From: Rhynchosporium graminicola
Taxonomy: Eukaryota > Ascomycota > Leotiomycetes > Helotiales > Ploettnerulaceae
Length of the DNA stretch: 64,000 bases
NCBI GenBank assembly: GCA_900074885.1
Contig: FJUW01000015.1
Location: 90,281-154,280, forward strand
Direction of reading: 5' to 3'
Part shown: positions 22,118-35,824 of the stretch, piece by piece
Position numbering within the stretch: position 1 is the stretch's first letter
How the letters are laid out: the number at the start of each line of letters is the position of its first letter
The notes under the pieces: generated by a model
Told to the model about the DNA's origin: nothing
Database searches by the model: none
The model's input: the letters and a program-made list of their open reading frames with translations, nothing else
Position numbers and translations under genes: made by a program

Positions 22118-23482
22118 GTTGACTGGTTTATTGCAAATTATGCAACTGCAAGAGGAATTTCCGTAGGACGTAGGGAAAATTGGAGCGCGACTCTGTGCGG
22201 GGTATTGTTGTGATCAAAGACGTAGATTTTGTTATTTCCAAGTTTTGTGGAATGGTGTTTGTGGCGTGGCGTGCGGTAATTCCAACATGTATGGATATCA
22301 GTGAGTGAATAATACAAAGCTGGCAACTGTTGACTGGGGTAGAGCGGTATGTCGACCTATTAGTTGATACCGGAGGCCTGATGAGAGATAGACAAGCCAG
22401 TTGAGAATTAGAATGGAGACAAGAGAAAAGAGAGAACGGAGAGGAGCCTAACGAAAGCGGAAGTGGAAGTGGGAGAAGTGGAAAGTGGAAGTGGAAGTGG
22501 AATGCCTACCTACGATGTACTGTACAGTAGTGGGCGTTGCAGATCCCGAGGAGCGGCTAAGATAAGAAATATGGCGGAGGACAGCTAAATCCGGTTGCAT
22601 GAAGCAAGGTGGGGTGCGGTGGGGTGGGCACGGGGGAAGCGAGGTGAGGTGAGGTGAGGAGGGGTGGACCAAGGAGATACAGTAGGATAGATATATGACA
22701 TACTGAACTCAAACGAAGCTGCTATAACATTAGTAGATGATTTAGAACGTCATCATTGTTTTCCTTTGATCATAGCAAATGCATTGTCAGAACAAGCAAA
22801 TACTTGAAGTTATAAGGTAAGCGTGGTACTTACTGTAAGGTATGAGTCCTTCCTGCCTTCCCTCCCGACCGCCGCTCTCTAGCGCCACTTCCTTCCTTCC
22901 TTCCTTCCTTATCCACCTCGTCTAATGAGCTAGCTAATCGATAGGCGTAGCGTGGTTGACGGGGCTCCACTGCTGCTGGCCTCACCCCACTTCACCTCCC
23001 CCCTCACCTTCGCCCAAGTACAGTAGGAGAGTAGGTAGATACTTATAGATTAGATAGATAGATGCCTAGAGGGCCCCTCCTCCTCCTCCTCCTCAATCGA
23101 CCACGACCTCGTCCCAACTTCAACGTCAACAACGTCAACTACAACTTCAACTTCAACTTCATCTCACCAGCACCAGACAAGCAGACCAGAATACGACGAC
23201 GACACAACTGCACATAGGCTCGCTCGCTTTGCAGGTCAGGCTGGCCTACACTATTTTAAACATCCCACCACCGAGTTTGCCAGAAGCAGCTGAACCTGGA
23301 CCTCCGTGTTTCACAGCCGCTGGCCGCCGCCCTCTTCCGCACACTTCGTTCTCGACTTCGAAGTTGACCTCGACCCCCCGCCAACTTCACCCCTCACCCT
23401 GCGCATCTACTTCCCACTCCATAATCATTCTCCGTCTGCCTTGCGTCCACTCCGAGTACCGGGGAAGCATCATACTCGCAAT
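22118..23482. promoter_or_regulatory. Divergent promoter region of the IFRD and FHA genes
   Basis: This 1.37-kb interval separates the starts of two divergent genes. It holds purine-rich GGAAGT repeats (22451-22501), a GGTGAGGTGAGG run (22643-22658), CTTC repeats (22889-22909), CTC repeats (23072-23092) and AACTTC repeats (23111-23160). These give a long polypurine/polypyrimidine character on one strand. No coding frame is supported. Confidence 0.55.
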
Positions 23483-26044
23483 ATGGGGAGTAAAGGTACG
23501 AAAAATCATCTCATATCTTCCTCTCGAGCCTAGCCCGAACATTGCCGTGGGATCTTGGTAGCCTAGCCAGCCCTAAGTCTCGGAACTATCTTACGACTCT
23601 AACAAGATGTGTCATGATCATGAAGATCAACTTTCGCATCTGCGGGCTCCATAATATCCCTTAGCCTACTTGCGATGTCTGATCTCCAACTAACAAGATC
23701 GTAGTTAACGTCGTACTCACCCTAACGGCTCTGGACGGAAATCTCTCCATCGCCGAGCGGCGGATTACTCTCAACAGCAAGAACAATGCTATCCCGGTTG
23801 GCAGAGCATCGAAGAGTGTCACTAAAGGCTTACTAGAAGCACCCAACAATACTTGGTTCGATAGCCCTGTCATGTCTCGCAACCATGCAACCATCGAGCT
23901 TAACTCTGAGAATATGGTATAATTTCCATCCGTCCCTCATGCCGCACTTTTACTAATAGAGGATAGACGGTGACCATCAAGGACATCGGTTCTATGCACG
24001 GAACCTACTTGAACGACATCGAACTTCCGAAACATACACCGACCGTCATCAACGACAATGATGTTCTTGTATTTGGAGCTGAAGTTAGACGTGGCGCTGA
24101 AGTTTTCCCGGCATGCTCTTTCAAGACCACTTCCCACTCGATTTTTAATAAGTACGCTCCTCTAAGCATTCCCGATGTCACGATACATAAGCTAATTTCT
24201 GTTGTACTAGACCTCACACAAAATCTGCCAACACATATACCTTCCCTGAATCTGATATTGAAGAAGATGGATATGAAACTCACGATTACTTCAGTGAGGA
24301 TGATTTGGGCGTGGATGATTCAGAGAATCGTTATACAAGCGAAGATGATGTTTCGATCGAACTGGCAGCCATGAAGACATCAAAAGCCTCCGACACCATC
24401 GATCTCACCGGAGACGACTTTCCACATCTCTCGATGTCCAATCATGTAGACCTTACTAGACAAACCTCAGTCGCACAGGGACTGGATATGCTGTCTCCCC
24501 GCGCTGCTGATGTCGGTGAGAGTGCGGATCAAAACAGCATTGCAGTGTATGCTGGTAATCACTCAATTGTCCTTGATTCGGAAGATGAATCACTCAACGA
24601 GGATGCCGACTACTCATCGAAATCGGACGATCAGGAAGAGGGAATCGCTTCCAGAGACTCAGATCGAGCTAGAATCCACGCCATCCTCGAGGATGACTCC
24701 GAGACCGGCGACTCACAGATCGAAGATTCTGTTGACAACACAGACGTCGATAGTGATGCCGAAATGGAATCAGAAGATCCTAGTGCACCCAAGCCCGTCA
24801 CGATCAGTGGCCTCGCCCGCTATGCCCTCGCAAACGATGTCAATCCCGTCATCCATCTTCCGGATGTTCGTACCCGCCAAGAACTCCCAGATAGTGATGA
24901 AGAAGACGATGACAGCGAATTTAGTCTCGATGAAGCAGGTGCTGAAGGCTTGAAAGCTCTCTACTCTGCTGGCTCTTCTCTTCCCGATCCTGAATGGGAA
25001 GATGAGAACGAGACCGGAGTTGCCCAATCTTACGATCTTGCCATTCAGAACTCTCTCAACATTGCCCCATTTTTGGACTCTTCATCTTCCTCCATTTCCA
25101 AAAATGTTCCCGAGGCTAGGTCAGAAGTACAAGAAGGATTTTGGAGACCATTTTCAATGGCCCGACAGCCAAGTCCATCAGACGCTGCCATGGCCAAGAG
25201 TGCCGTCGTTCCGAGAAAAATCAGTATTTGCGATCTAGGACAAGCTGATGACTACTCGCCCCAGGCTCTTGGCGAGAAAAGTGGGAAGCCTGATTTCTTT
25301 GCCGCCAGAGAGGTAAACAAAGCCAGATTCGGCTCTGGTGAGCTAGACAGAAATACCTTTGAGGCAACAAACAGAACGGCGCATGTGTTCTCAGTACCAT
25401 CAGTTTCACGAAAGGATCCTGCCATCGCTTTGTCTGGCGCAGCGGCAGCCAAAGTCACCAGAGGAATGACTGATTCTGCTGAAGCAAGCATCGGCACTTC
25501 CGCTACGGAGTCGTGGGAGCCAGTTAGTATGTATTCCGGAGTCGCCAATATGGTCTTTGCGGGAAATACGAGTGAGTCGAGCCACATTCCTACCCGTGAC
25601 TATTGCCTCTTCCTGGACAAGCCCGACGAATCTCTGGGTGCGGATCGTGCTCCTAGCCCTCTGCCCGACATGACGAGCTCTCATACATACAACACCAGTA
25701 AGAACGCAATGAAGACAGTATCCGATCAGCTGCCCAGCTCTCGTTCTGCCATTAAGATCAACGATATCGTCGAGTCCTCACTGTCCAATAATACAAACAA
25801 GCTAAAGCGGAAGTTGGATAGTATCTCCGAGGATTTGAGAGACTGGGCATCCTCAAATGTCTCTAGCGACGCTTCTGGAGCTTCATCGTCAATCCTTGTT
25901 CAGCGGGTCGCAGCTAGGTCGAGTGGTATCGAAGCACCAGCTGCCAAGCGCCTCAAGAAGCTGTTATCGAATGTGGGTTATGTTGCTTTGGGAGGAGCAG
26001 CTCTTTTCGCTACCCTTGTTGCAACTGCACCTGATTTGATGTGA
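23483..26044 (+). CDS. FHA-domain protein with C-terminal membrane tail
   Basis: Four exons (23483-23495, 23705-23916, 23967-24151, 24211-26044) with introns of 209, 50 and 59 bp give 747 residues. The first exon is only 13 bp (MGSK plus one base). An N-terminal forkhead-associated domain (about 6-110) keeps the phosphothreonine-binding set: Gly37-Arg38, Ser62-Arg63-x-His65 and GSMHGTYLN (83-91). A long acidic, Ser/Asp-rich disordered region follows, including a SUMO-interacting-like IDLTGDD. The last residues form one hydrophobic span (VGYVALGGAALFATLVATA) preceded by KRLKKLL, which suggests a tail-anchored protein on ER or nuclear envelope facing the cytosol. The FHA-plus-tail-anchor layout recalls STRIPAK proteins (SLMAP/PRO45, Far9/Far10), but the FHA domain and the lack of an evident coiled coil argue against strict orthology. 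Confidence 0.85.
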
Positions 26045-29000
26045 TTTGGAGGTAGCATATCTCAGATACCCGCTTGATAGTGTTTTTCTTTTTCCTCTTT
26101 TGATCGATTGTAAGGTAAGGGATGCGTGTCGCAGGTATGGATGGGGGACTCGGAACTTGCTAAGGGGTTAAGGGATCATAATGGCGATGGTGTTTCTCAT
26201 GCAGGCATTTGCTTGTTGCGTTCGGCGCTGTCAGGGGGGCGTTACGGGTTCTTCTTGTGCAACGGCCTTGCTCTCGTTCTGCTGGATTCTTAGGCACTAG
26301 TTGCATGGTTTAAGCGAATAAACATTTGAACCATCAAGAATTTATCGTAGCATCATTCGATGTCTCAACAACCAAAGGCTACTATGTCCCAAAGTTTGGG
26401 CAGAGAGAGCCTTGGCCTTTGAAGGTGTCCAGTAGTCGAGGAAATCTTGGGTCTGGATCTGGTCAATTTTAAAGCTCGATTCAGCAAGTGGTCCAAATTC
26501 ATACTCATCGCAAGCTTTCTCCAACCTACTTTTCACAGGTCCGCATACTGCAAATCAGATGAACTGGTACTTGAGCCTTCAAGGTACGTTGCACGAACTA
26601 GATGCAGTAAAACCACATCAGACCTTATGAAAGAAAGAGATAATGATTAATTGATTTCATTCTCGTAACTTTAACGAGCGACAAACACTGTGTCGAGTGT
26701 GGTTAGAATTTCACACGTCTTTGTTCCCGTGACATTCTACAGAGTGGCAATCATCGGCGCAATGATGTGACTTGAAGGCTGCCACATAGGGATACCCGAG
26801 AGCAGGAGAGCTATCGACTGGTCTTGCTCCTTTGCGGCATTCTCGGCACGATAGATACAGGAGCATGAGCAGGAGCAGGAGCAAGAAACGTTCTTGGCAT
26901 GTGCATTCTCAGATACCGCGTGCCCGTCTTCTGGCTCTCGCTCTCGCCCACCCATACGCCAGACACATGGGCTAGGTTGGTAGAAAGAGATAGTACTCCT
27001 CCGTATCTGAAATCTTTCTGTCTCCCTTCCCATGGTCTCACCTGCTCTACTTGCAATAGGTTCTGCGCGTACGCATAAGTGATGCTGCAGCGGGTATACT
27101 TTGGTACGGGTAAAGTTGCAGCATAGCAGACGCCTTCAACGTGCAAGCATTTCCCATGGCTGGATTCTGTCGTATGTGCCTGCTTTCTCCAGATCGAGCG
27201 GGGATTGGGGGATGTGATAGAATAGTCTAAATTCGACGATCCTCGTAAAGTGGGGTTTGATGTTGCAGGTCTTTTCAGCCAGCCCCGATGGAGAGGATCT
27301 CGTGTCTGAGAATACGCAGATGGCTATGCAGGGGTCTATAATCTTCAGCTCGGGTTATGCGCGAGGGTATGGTGTGAGGCGGGGATACTTGGCGCGAGCA
27401 TTGTGGAAGAAGAGGGGACGAGAAGAAAGAGGCAGATGGTTGAACACATGTGTGCGGATCTGTTGACTGTCTTCGTCGCTGCCCAAACTGCGACCCTTCG
27501 TCGTCGATCTCCGTCCCTCGGCCGGCACAGCAAATGGGCCACTTCGATCTTGAAGACGTGCAGATGATCCTGTTAGAACCTCTTTTCTCCATTACCGCAA
27601 TTAAATCCCTATCGACCTGACCTGGCGCCATTTCTTGCCAGCGAAGACTTCTTATATTTCGCTCTCCAATCCAATCGATCATTTGGTGTGGGAGCCGGGA
27701 TACCAGTAACAGACCCCTGGTACATGAGTAACACAACATGCCTCTCGCTTAAGTAACGTTGTGTTACCCCTAACCAGGCCAATGAGCGGCCTGCATGGCA
27801 CAAAGTGTCCGCTCGTAAGGCTTTTTCCTCAACGGCAAAGTGCATGTATTTGGACAGCTTACTCTTATTCTGGTACCCCTCTTTTCCCTCATGCGACTGC
27901 TACCAGGTATACTAATCTTTCTCGCGGGCTCAATACAGGGTCCTGCTCCACTGGGATCTGGTGACAAGGTCTCGCATTGGGACACACGGTGATAGATATG
28001 ATGTGCGCGCGCGCATACATGATTTCCTCACTATCTTTGGTCCATTCATAGCCAGCGAGTGACATCGCTCGATACAACCCTATCCTAGGAACTCAATGCT
28101 TCGAGATGACGCACATCTCCGAAGCATAAGATTCGAGCCCCTTGTGTTTCTCCGTACAATCCACACAAGCCGATTTACACTATCTTCAGAAGTCTTGGTA
28201 ACATATACGAGCATAGCATAATTTTTGATATCAGATCAGCGACCAGACCATGAGAGTTCTGCAACATCTATAGCACATGCTTCCCAGTCTGTACTCGCCG
28301 CGTACTAGCTTCTTATCTGGTATATTACCCTGTCGAATAGCACGTCAGAACACCCACATCAGAACACCCACATCAGAACGGCATTTCTGTCCTCGTCTCC
28401 TTTGTTCAGACTTTCCATTCCCGAGCGAAAGGACAGACGGCCAGACAGCACGACAGTGGCGTGCGGCTGCATCGTCACCGCAATCCAGTAGACGATAGAG
28501 AAAGTCGGTCATCCGACAATTTATGCTTCAAGTGAATGACACGCTTGCTCAGATCAGTTTGCGCATCTCGTCAATCGTCATTTATCCTTTCGGATTCGCT
28601 CTGACGGAGGACCGAGGACGGAGGATGAGAGTAGCATGCTGCCTGATAGGTTTTCTTGTGGTCAAGGTCGCTATAAGCAAGCGTTTCATTTCTGCTAGGG
28701 GTGATGGAAGGCCTCCATTGTTCAATGTCTCTTCAATGGAGAGACTCATTACTGGTTGAGTTTATGGGTGAGCACGTCATCTCGGAGACCTTATAGGAGG
28801 ACTCAAGGCAGTCAAGTACTTGCTAGTCTTGCCCAATGATCGAGATGGGAAGTCACGATAGCGGCATCGAAAAGCACCGGGCCATTGATTCCACTTTGAG
28901 TGTGTTTGATACGCCTGGATATCGGCGTAATGACGGGCTCGTGAGGGGCTCTGAAGTATAAAGAGGACTTGATGTCCCTTTAGGCATGAGGATGTACCAG

Positions 29001-29188
29001 CACCGACGGCAATAAGTCTGCTTCTAGGGACATCCTACCTGTGTTCAGAAAGTCCTCCTACATCTTCTTCAACGACTCCACCTCCAATATTTACCATAAC
29101 CCACTTTTCTATAAGCAAATAATACCTACCAGCACCTTTCAAGTGGAATCTTGAGAATCTTCACGCCTCAAGCCCCCACATCATTACA
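26045..29188. other. Gene-poor intergenic stretch
   Basis: About 3.1 kb. Frames on both strands up to 154 codons overlap one another and lack motifs. A (GAGCAG)-type repeat lies at 26858-26884, and a doubled 18-base unit (catcagaacacccacatc type) at about 28343-28379. The last 250 bp are pyrimidine-rich, like a fungal promoter, in front of the tentative gene at 29189. Confidence 0.45.
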
Positions 29189-29494
29189 ATGTCCTGCCTT
29201 TGCGACATGATCATGACAACATGTCCCACTTGCTGCGGCTCCGAGAAATAGTAAGTCAGATTCCACTACGCACAGCTAGCAAAGACGAACCGGCTCTTAA
29301 GCTCGCACTAGCTTGCGTCAAAAAATTCATGACATACTAATCTCTGTGGCAGTTCTAAAGATTGCGGGACGTGCAATGGGTCCAAATTGTTGATCACTCA
29401 AGGCCCTCATACATGCGGTGTCGTTGCTCCTGGCATCGTTGATCCTCCCAATGGCACACGCAGAGCTGCTGTAAGTGGTACCGGTGGCAGTTGA
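29189..29494 (+). CDS. Tentative small Cys-rich (zinc-ribbon-like) protein
   Basis: Two exons (29189-29250 and 29353-29494) joined by a 102-bp intron with donor GTAAGT, branch TACTAAT and acceptor GGCAG give a 67-residue protein. The join creates two CxxCxGS modules in a row (CPTCCGS, then CGTCNGS), the spacing of DnaJ-type Cys-rich zinc modules. This pattern arises only when the intron is removed, which is the main support. Further cysteines lie at residues 3 and 5 and in HTCGVV. A second GTAAGT at 29471 could start another intron and change the C-terminus. Nothing is known of its function, and it lies alone in a gene-poor region. Confidence 0.45.
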
Positions 29495-32400
29495 AGCCTG
29501 GTGCAGCAAGAATGAGCGCCCGCGCGACCTGCTTGAGGACATGTTTTACTACCTTTGCAAGTGTATTGCAGTATGAACTGACACTATATACGTTATGATG
29601 ACCGTGTTGCCCGTTTTCATTATTTACGAGATCTCTATGGAGGATTTAGGATGGGTGACGGCGGAGGGTCCAGGAGGGTGTGACTGTTAGCCCGGTGGTC
29701 GTCGCTTTCTCTTACTCGCTTAAAGTGTTGTTTTGTCATCATCGGTTCCGTCCTAGCCTTGACTAGTTTGCTGCTTTATGTCTCTCGCTCTTGCGTGTTC
29801 CAGATCGGTACGCTCATCAAAGGGGTTTTCTTAATCGCAATATCGTAGGCTGCGTGTGTTTGGTGTTGTGGCTTCATATTGGGGTTAAAATCGGGACTGG
29901 GCTGGGTTGGGCTGGGTTGGGCGGAAATGTGCTGGGTGTTTCGGTTTCTCGGCGAATCTGCCATTCGTCGATGACAAGTAGGAGGCATGATACAGGGAAT
30001 CTGATTTTTGTGGAGTGTGCTCATCGTCTTACGATTATGCAGCTTGGGTTGATAGCCGACCGTTACTATGATGTATGCAAACACATATTGCCGATACGGC
30101 GAAACACCTCTGAAGACACTAATTCTCAACAAGGCTGAAACCCTTAGGTCGATTGGCTGTACAGGAGAATAGCCTGATATATGCATGTAGTGAGTGGAAT
30201 TCCAGGCCTCGGACAGCACTGATAGGACTGCGCCGTAAACGTGCAGTCGTAGTGAAGCTGAGGTTGCTTGCCAGTAGCTGACTCTAATATCCAACGATGC
30301 CGTTTCATTCTTTTGTGCCAATCCAAACCCCAGTATCTACCTATGACTGCCTTATCCATGGGTAAATCAGGTACTGATCAACCATGATCTCCAAGTTTAG
30401 TATTCGCATCCAGTGTCGGGGTTGGAAGAAATAATTTAGGTGCTAAAGCCCGCCAGCGCGCTGGCCATATTGCGTAAGCTTATGAACTATGGGTGGGTAA
30501 GCATAATCTCGGAAGATAGATAGCCCTGATGATATCTTGTCCATGGTCTCAGAGCCGATGCTGACCTTCTCAGCCCACCAGATATGATTCAGAACCATCC
30601 TATCATCCTTCCAGAAGGTAGTTTCCTGCCTCGATTCCTGTCCTTGACATCATGCAGGCATACTTCATATCTTTCGAGAGATAAGACAGTCATTCATTAC
30701 GTCTTTCTCTAAAGTGACGGTGCGATTTTCTGAGGGTTTTCCATCTTCCTTGCCTGTCCAGCCGTTTAAGTAAAGGAAGGTTCGATACTGACTTTGTGAT
30801 TGGTGAATTGTCAGCTTCGATAAAAACCCATGCATCTATCGTGAAAGAACCGGCCGCTGTATCACACAGGACAGGCGATGAGATTCAGCACGTCACAGAT
30901 CTGACATCGGAATTCAACTTTAAGAGATTGATGTTGTTAAGCCACAGCTAGGCCGTTAAAAATAAGGCCGATACGAAGCGTCCAGGTTCATTAGCGGCTT
31001 ACTTTACGAATGCTGGTTGGCTATTGGACTACCAAGTCCAGATTTATGATCTGGTGCGATAATGGGGCGATATTAGAACTTGCGCTGGTAGACGTAGTAG
31101 CCTGACAACGTGGTTTCGAGCCGTACAAGCTAAAAACATGATTGAACTCGGTCAGGCTTGTTGGAAGGCAGAGTAGATATATAGACGCCGCATTCAGGAA
31201 GATCATCCATTGCAGGTAGGAATTAGCCCTCCTTGTATAGCAGATACTGATATTCCGTATGAAGCTTGGTGTATTCAGTGGTGACTGGGCCGCATTTTCG
31301 GAACTCTCTCTACAGACGATGCCAGCACATCCGGACTTCAAAAAGACGTTACTCTTGATGAAATCAATTTGACCGATCATACTCACAGAGTGCCTTTGAG
31401 ATATGCCGTGCGAGATGGCTTCCTGACCGTCCTCCGACGGCAAGAAAAAGAGCGATCTTCGCCGACTCAGCCCAATGGCTATCATCTAGCTCTGTAACAG
31501 TCGCTACAGTTCGGCAGAGATATTGCCTGGAGAATCAAACTCTGTGAGAAAATTGGGCAGCAACGAAACTTGCCAAACCAGGCAATTGATAGAGGGAAGA
31601 TTCAACGATCTGGAAGAGGCTCGAGGCTTGCGCAGGTGCTCCTAAATGGCATCGAGATGGAACTATGACTATCTGGTGTATATTAGATGTGGCTCCGAAT
31701 AATACCTGAGTTCCCGCAGTACCGTCGTCTCGCGCCTTTGCTTGAACGCTATGTGCTAGAGTATGTACCGGTCCTTGGAAAAGCGCAAGTTGTTACAGTC
31801 AAGGCTCAATATCGATTTTGAGCTGTGATGCTGTCGAGAGATCTTCAGCGCAGGATATCCCAGGTACTGACTTAACCTCACCCGTACCGATGTCTTGAAC
31901 CTTGGAAACTGCAATATCGGACCGAGCGCATTCAATTTCAAAGAGCCAGGCACTGACGAGAAGCGTCGTGCTGTGTGCATCCGCTCTCGTTTCTGCAACT
32001 CAGCATGTGGTCGAAACCGTTGCTGAATAACTTCACGATTGAAGCTTGAAAGCTGCGAGAAATGTTGAATCCGAGTGGGAGGGGTGGTCGACACTCGGAG
32101 CTAGTCCTCATTTAGCTGCGTTTCCTTTCTTCCTTCGAAGCCGCACAGGTCGTCGACGTGACGTGAGTCCAGTTTTACTGGATGGGAGTACATAAGGAAG
32201 GAACACCTCTCTAGGACTGACTTGGTGTGACGTAAATGCTATTAATCGCAATTATCACTCGAAACTATTAATAAGTAGATAGATGAGATGCTATAATGTC
32301 TTCAAGACTGTCTTAGTGCTCGTGTCAAGATAACAGGTCATTAAGATACTTCTTAGTATCGGATTTAAGTACCCGAGTTTCTTGGAATAATATAAAAACG

Positions 32401-33752
32401 AATTGATACAGCTTGAGTTCATGATTCCAAATGACGGCTCTACTCGAATTCAAGTGCTCTACTCGTTATTGTGATGTTTGAAAAAATGATTAAGAAGGGT
32501 GGGTTTTGGTGAGCTACCTACGTGCCGCACCAATATGCACACCAAGTCCTCTCGTTCTTTCCCAATATGCCCTCTGATACCGTGATCTTAACATCTTGTC
32601 TCACTTCAAGATGCTTCTCAACACTATCCTATGCCATACTCGCTCAGCACTTAATATCTGGCCCAGGTCAATCCAGGCGATGCGAGATGCAAGATGCGAG
32701 ATTCGAGATTCGAGCAAAATGTATTGGAAAATACAATCAGATGTCTACAATTTTGTAGAGTCCTGCGCTTGTAAATGAACTCTGGATTATGAATCTGGTA
32801 TATCAGTAGTCCCGTGAGTCTACCTGACTTTCATTCAGAATAGTTGTAGTATGGAATGTATGCGTGCCGCGGCGGCAAGCTCTCGGTTGATCGGATATGC
32901 ACTTGCTACTGCCCCCGAGAGCATCACTATATCAATAGCGAGTTTGCAGCTTGCTTGTAGAACAGCACTAGTAGATAGATCATTCGGTATCTGATAAGAT
33001 GTAGTTGATGAGAAAGCTGAATAAGGGGTTTCTGTCGTAGAATAACTTTCAAGAGAGCATTTCCTTATCATGATTTTCACGTCAAAGTGCCTGTGTGTCC
33101 AGACGATCATGGTGACAGACCTTGGTTGAATCATTATATACAGCATGCCGATGAGCTCACTGGTCTTATCAGTACAAGAGCCGGTCGCAACGGTCCTTCT
33201 TTGCCTGGGAAGCCAGGATGGGATGACTCCCTTCCGGATTTAGAACAGTTCTTCTTCACCACCCTGAGTGATCAGAGTTTGCAATGAAAAAACAAAGACT
33301 GCTCAGTCGTCCATCGATACCCACCCAGTCCCCATGGCCGAAGCACACAAGAAAAGGGCCGAGATCATCACCACTCTCTATACAGTCACACGCGAATGCC
33401 GTGACCGCCATCTTTGTAGACAGTTCGAGAGCCAAAGGCTTCACTCCTGGGCATCGAGGAAAGATTCATCGTCGCAGGCGAAGCCTGAAGCAATTTTGAA
33501 GAGCTCAGAAGAGGACATAAACTATTCGTTGATTAGTAGATGTAGGCGTAAGAGAAGTCGTGATTGGTGTTGGTGCTAGCTAACCTTTAGAAATGATTCT
33601 ATGAAGTATGTTCACTGGTTTCCGGAAGAGAGTCTGAGGGAATCTGGCTTATATATGTGAAAAAAGATGCTTCGCGCTAGTAGACGCTAAAACATAAACG
33701 AGAGCCGGAATGGATGTGACTTGACAGACGCGGCCGCACGCTATGGACTGGG

Positions 33753-33774
33753 GTGCTAGTGTAACCACTAGCAC
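33753..33774. repeat. Perfect 9-bp inverted repeat (hairpin)
   Basis: gtgctagtg and cactagcac flank a 4-base loop, taac. There is no T-run after it and no adjoining gene, so its role is unknown. Confidence 0.8.
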
Positions 33775-35682
33775 GGGCCCGAAAGCAAGGTGATTAACTC
33801 ATAATCATAGACGATTACAGTACCACAGAGAAGTTAAGTATGATATTTTCTGTAGTAAGGTATTCAGTTATTCAATATGTCTACTGAGGGGGGGGCCCCT
33901 TTGGCCCCTTTTGGCAACAATAGACAGATTCGAGGAACTCGGTCAATGGTCCAATTACCTTACCTCTCCAAATAGCTTAGTAATTATTTGATTCGATAGG
34001 AGCATTTCTCTTCACGTGCTTTGAATATCTAATCACACGCCAGCCCTTACAACCGTCCAGTGTAGATATATACAAGATTGGTGTGATTTTGGTAGGGTTG
34101 TCTTGCAGCAGCGTCAAGCCTTCTTTTCGGTCATTCTTCCTTACCTTGGGAACCTCCATCTTGGAAGCCTCGGATGCTTCTCAAACTCCATGCTCTTCGA
34201 CCTTTCGAGAACCGAATTCTGACGATGCGAGTCTGGGCAAATTCATCTTCAGCCGAGCGAAAAACTGGCATCTTCGGTTCGGATATAGTGTCAACCTACC
34301 ATCGATTGTAAAGTTTTCTTTGCGAAGTATCCTGTTTATGAGACTCAAGTTCGCGACAAACAGGGCCGGATGTTAGTGGAGTTTTCCTTCAAAGTCATGT
34401 CAACGTTGAACTTGATGACTTTGCTGAGCAACAGTTTCAGGTCACGAACTTGCCAAGCCTTCTAGGCTCATACCACAGCAGTGCACACAGAGCAAGTATC
34501 AGCTTCGTCTCGCGGAAGGCTCATGATCTCCTTGTCACCTTATGTCACATGAGCTGCACCGCCAGCATCGACGTGGTCTTTGCCTTGCCTTCCTGGTTGC
34601 ATTGACAGGCAAGCACCTCTTGTGTTCCTTGCACAAGCGCCCACCCTCATGACCGTCATGACCTCTTCTTCATTTACATAAACTCTTTTTTACCGATCAT
34701 TTTTATCACTACAGTCAGTAAGTAAGTAGCTCGGCCAATTTGTCCCAGACCGCCACATCATGCATGACAGAAGGGCAGACAGGAGAGCTCCTTTTGGCTC
34801 TGGCTTGCATCTCACCCGGGTCAGCTTTCGATCGACTCCAGCGCTCTTCACATCTTCAATCTGCTGCAACTGTGCACGTGCAGCTGCACGTGACAGTTCT
34901 CCCCGCATTTCATATGAAAAAGGCTATCGAAGCCAGCCAGCCAGCCAAGCCCGCACTATGAAAACGATCCCCCCTTGGCGCCCCCTCTCCCCTCTAAACA
35001 GAATCTTCTCCAACTCCCGGGCACTCGCTGCACTGGGCAAGGAAGATTGAGTTTCTCCTAAGGATTCCTAAGGATTCCTAAGGAGGGGGAATTGCATCAC
35101 CGCTAGCCAGCTGCTAGTTTCTCACTTTTTCTTGTCATTTTTTCATTTTCGTTTTCTCTTTCTTGCCTTCGCTATGAGGTTGTTCTCCTTCCACTTTACT
35201 GGCGGGCCCATCTCCGCTTACCGACGGATATGCGGGTCACCCACCACCTGCACTCCCACTGCCGCGGGACCGTACCTGAAAATCTTACTAGTCTTGAATA
35301 TGAGCTAGCCACAACATGCTACTCTGTACTTATGTACTTATGTACTTATGTACCTAATTATTCAGAGTTTTCACTGGTAGGTGGGTCGATTTAAAGAGAA
35401 GACCGATTTGGATTATCAAAGTATCGTGGAGAGCTGGGAATGGGCGCCATGCAATTAATTTCTATTCTGAACCTTGCGGTGCACGTCTCTCGAACACGCT
35501 ATATCGTCTGGCGGCTGGCTCAGCGCCTGGAGGGAACCCTGATAGTTGAATTTCCAGGTACCTATGGCAGCTCTACAGGCCAGGCTTACAAACAAGTACC
35601 TTTCATACGAAGGCCGAGCATGATGACATAAACATCAATCAAACATCTCATGCTTCATGCTGATCAGATTGGCCCGTGACTG

Positions 35683-35760
35683 CCAGAGCCCAGAGCCCAG
35701 AGCCCAGAGCCCAGAGCCCAGAGCCCAGAGCCCAGAGCCCAGAGCACAGAGCACAGAGCA
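35683..35760. repeat. Heptamer tandem repeat (CAGAGCC)n
   Basis: About ten tandem 7-base units, agagccc drifting to agagcac at the right end. Confidence 0.9.
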
Positions 35761-35790
35761 CATCGTGACTGGACCATTTTACCACCAGGG

Positions 35791-35824
35791 AGTCAGTCAG
35801 TCAGTCAGTCAGTCAGTCAGTCAG
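35791..35824. repeat. Tetramer tandem repeat (AGTC)n
   Basis: More than eight exact copies of agtc, 30 bp after the heptamer array. Confidence 0.9.
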
